This document shows, in pieces, positions 6,295 to 7,095 of a stretch of DNA of 7,095 bases; position 1 is the first letter of the stretch; the number at the start of each line of letters is the position of its first letter. The translations under genes were made by a program, and so were the position numbers. Origin of the DNA: Clostridia bacterium (GTDB lineage: Bacteria > Bacillota > Clostridia > Oscillospirales > Acutalibacteraceae); contig CAAEIM010000065.1 of assembly GCA_900755995.1 (NCBI GenBank), forward strand, positions 1 through 7,095, in the 5' to 3' direction. The notes beneath the pieces are model-generated. The model searched no databases. It was given only the letters and a program-made list of their open reading frames with translations, and was not told the DNA's origin.

Positions 6295-6315
6295 AAAAAT
6301 GCAGACCGTTTTTTT
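6283..6315 (+). terminator. second, back-to-back intrinsic terminator
   Basis: AACGGTTTGCA at 6283-6293 pairs with TGCAGACCGTT at 6300-6310 (11 pairs, one wobble) around a loop of six As, followed by a T-run ending at 6315. It starts only six bases after the previous T-tract, so the toxin-antitoxin unit is doubly insulated from the amidoligase gene. Confidence 0.87.
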
Positions 6316-6332
6316 ATTGTAATGAAACCAAA

Positions 6333-6339
6333 GAAGGTG
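6333..6339 (+). promoter_or_regulatory. ribosome binding site supporting a TTG start at 6348
   Basis: GAAGGTG at 6333-6339 (followed by A) matches the GGAGGTGA core with one change and lies eight bases before TTG at 6348. It decides the start because an in-frame TAA at 6345-6347 rules out anything further upstream, and no ATG in frame lies near. Confidence 0.75.
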
Positions 6340-6347
6340 AAAAATAA

Positions 6348-7095
6348 TTGTCAGGAAATTATGAGGGAATAAAAACAAGGGGGTATGGAATTGAAATTGA
6401 GTGTACCGGAATTACAAGAAATCAGGCAGCCAAGGCAGTTGCCAAAGTCTTAGAAAGTTATGCGGTCAATGAGGGAGGTTCTTATGATAAATATACTATA
6501 AAGGATAACAAGGACAGAAAGTGGTCAATTGTTTATGATGGAAGTATAAAGTGTATAGACAGAAATAGAAATACAACATCGTCAAGGTTGTATAGTGTAG
6601 AATTAAATTCTCCTGTACTGGCATATGAAGATATACCGATGCTGCAGGAGGTAGTGAGAGCATTAAGAAAGTCAGGAGCCGTAACAGGAGCGGAATATAA
6701 ATGCGGAATTCATATCCATATTTCAGCAGATGATTTTGACGCCCGAAGTTTGAGAAATCTAGTAAATATATTTGCAAGCAAAGAGGATTTTCTGTGGGAG
6801 GCATTGCAAGTATCTTCAATGCGTTCTGGTTATTGTGAAAAGGTAGATCAGAGATTTTTATCTGAATTGAATAAGAAAAAGCCAAAAACTATAGAGGAAA
6901 TAGAAAGACTTTGGTATAACGGAGAAAGCAGAAGAAACTATCATTATGACTCATCGAGATATAGGGCACTTAATTTACATAGTTACTTTTCCGGAGGGCA
7001 TTTCGAGATAAGATGCTGTAATTCATCTTTACACGCCGGAGTCATAAGATCATATTTGACCTTGGCATTGGCAATAAGCAATGCTGCCGTAACAA
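6348..7095 (+). CDS. putative amidoligase (Amidoligase_2 family), 5' part, runs off the window
   Basis: The first 249 residues are present without a stop. The reading frame opens at TTG directly after an in-frame TAA. Family landmarks appear in order: YGIEIEC (13-19), VELNSPVL (84-91), CGIHIHIS (119-126) with His122 and His124, ALNLHSYF (207-214), and HFEIRCCNSSLHAG (218-231) with Glu220, Arg222 and His229. These match the putative COOH-NH2 ligases related to the glutamine synthetase fold, which are proposed to make amide bonds between amino groups and carboxylates using ATP; substrates are unknown for most members. Related genes often sit on mobile elements near gamma-glutamylcyclotransferase-like proteins, so the unseen downstream region matters. 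The C-terminus and any remaining catalytic residues are outside the window. Two terminators upstream mean it needs its own promoter; TGTAAT at 6318-6323 is a possible -10 but no good -35 is seen. Confidence 0.85.
   Translation, partial: MSGNYEGIKTRGYGIEIECTGITRNQAAKAVAKVLESYAVNEGGSYDKYTIKDNKDRKWSIVYDGSIKCIDRNRNTTSSRLYSVELNSPVLAYEDIPMLQEVVRALRKSGAVTGAEYKCGIHIHISADDFDARSLRNLVNIFASKEDFLWEALQVSSMRSGYCEKVDQRFLSELNKKKPKTIEEIERLWYNGESRRNYHYDSSRYRALNLHSYFSGGHFEIRCCNSSLHAGVIRSYLTLALAISNAAVT

Noticed and set aside
6496..6885. 129-codon minus-strand reading frame opposite the amidoligase gene
   Set aside because: It has no ribosome site or recognisable domain, and the + strand frame carries a full set of family motifs, so it is a shadow frame.

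Overview
The window looks like chromosomal or accessory DNA of a low-GC, Gram-positive, fibre-degrading gut or rumen anaerobe of the Clostridia (Ruminococcus/Eubacterium-like). The grounds are A/T-rich DNA, strong AGGAGG-type ribosome binding sites, intrinsic terminators with T-tracts, a secreted family 5 glycoside hydrolase with accessory beta-sandwich modules, and a large secreted protein built of BspA-like, FIVAR and lysine-rich fibronectin-III-like parts. No rRNA or marker gene is present, so placement below class is inference. All genes are on the + strand.

Layout: 1-297 is an A/T-rich leader with promoter-like elements and a perfect 14-bp palindrome. 298-2544 encodes a secreted GH5 endoglucanase-type enzyme with three N-terminal beta-rich modules, two of which are a tandem duplication. 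A textbook terminator (2563-2591) follows. Only 22 bases later, 2614-5331 encodes a secreted 905-residue surface protein: signal peptide, BspA-like leucine-rich region, five FIVAR-type helical modules, an unassigned beta-rich module, a sixth FIVAR module, a Thr/Pro/Ser linker and a very basic Fn3-like end. The gap 5332-5604 holds an imperfect hairpin without a T-tract, an intrinsic terminator that could work in both directions, and a promoter with a palindrome in its spacer. 5605-6230 is a two-gene type II toxin-antitoxin module (RelB/DinJ-type antitoxin and RelE/ParE-type toxin, ATGA overlap). Two terminators in a row follow (6246-6276 and 6283-6315). From 6348 to the window edge is the start of a putative amidoligase (Amidoligase_2 family) using a TTG start codon; its 3' end is outside the window.

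How they fit together: the first two genes are probably cell-surface or extracellular functions, with plant-glucan cleavage and possible adhesion, but a terminator separates them and they need not be co-regulated. The toxin-antitoxin cassette is a self-contained unit bracketed by related terminator sequences (27 of 30 aligned bases match, plus one 3-base gap), which suggests insertion or duplication. The amidoligase is transcriptionally insulated from it. Base composition shifts to markedly A/T-richer DNA from about 2160 to 3480, across the junction of the two secreted-protein genes, hinting at mosaic ancestry. I see no CRISPR array, tRNA, rRNA or transposase gene.
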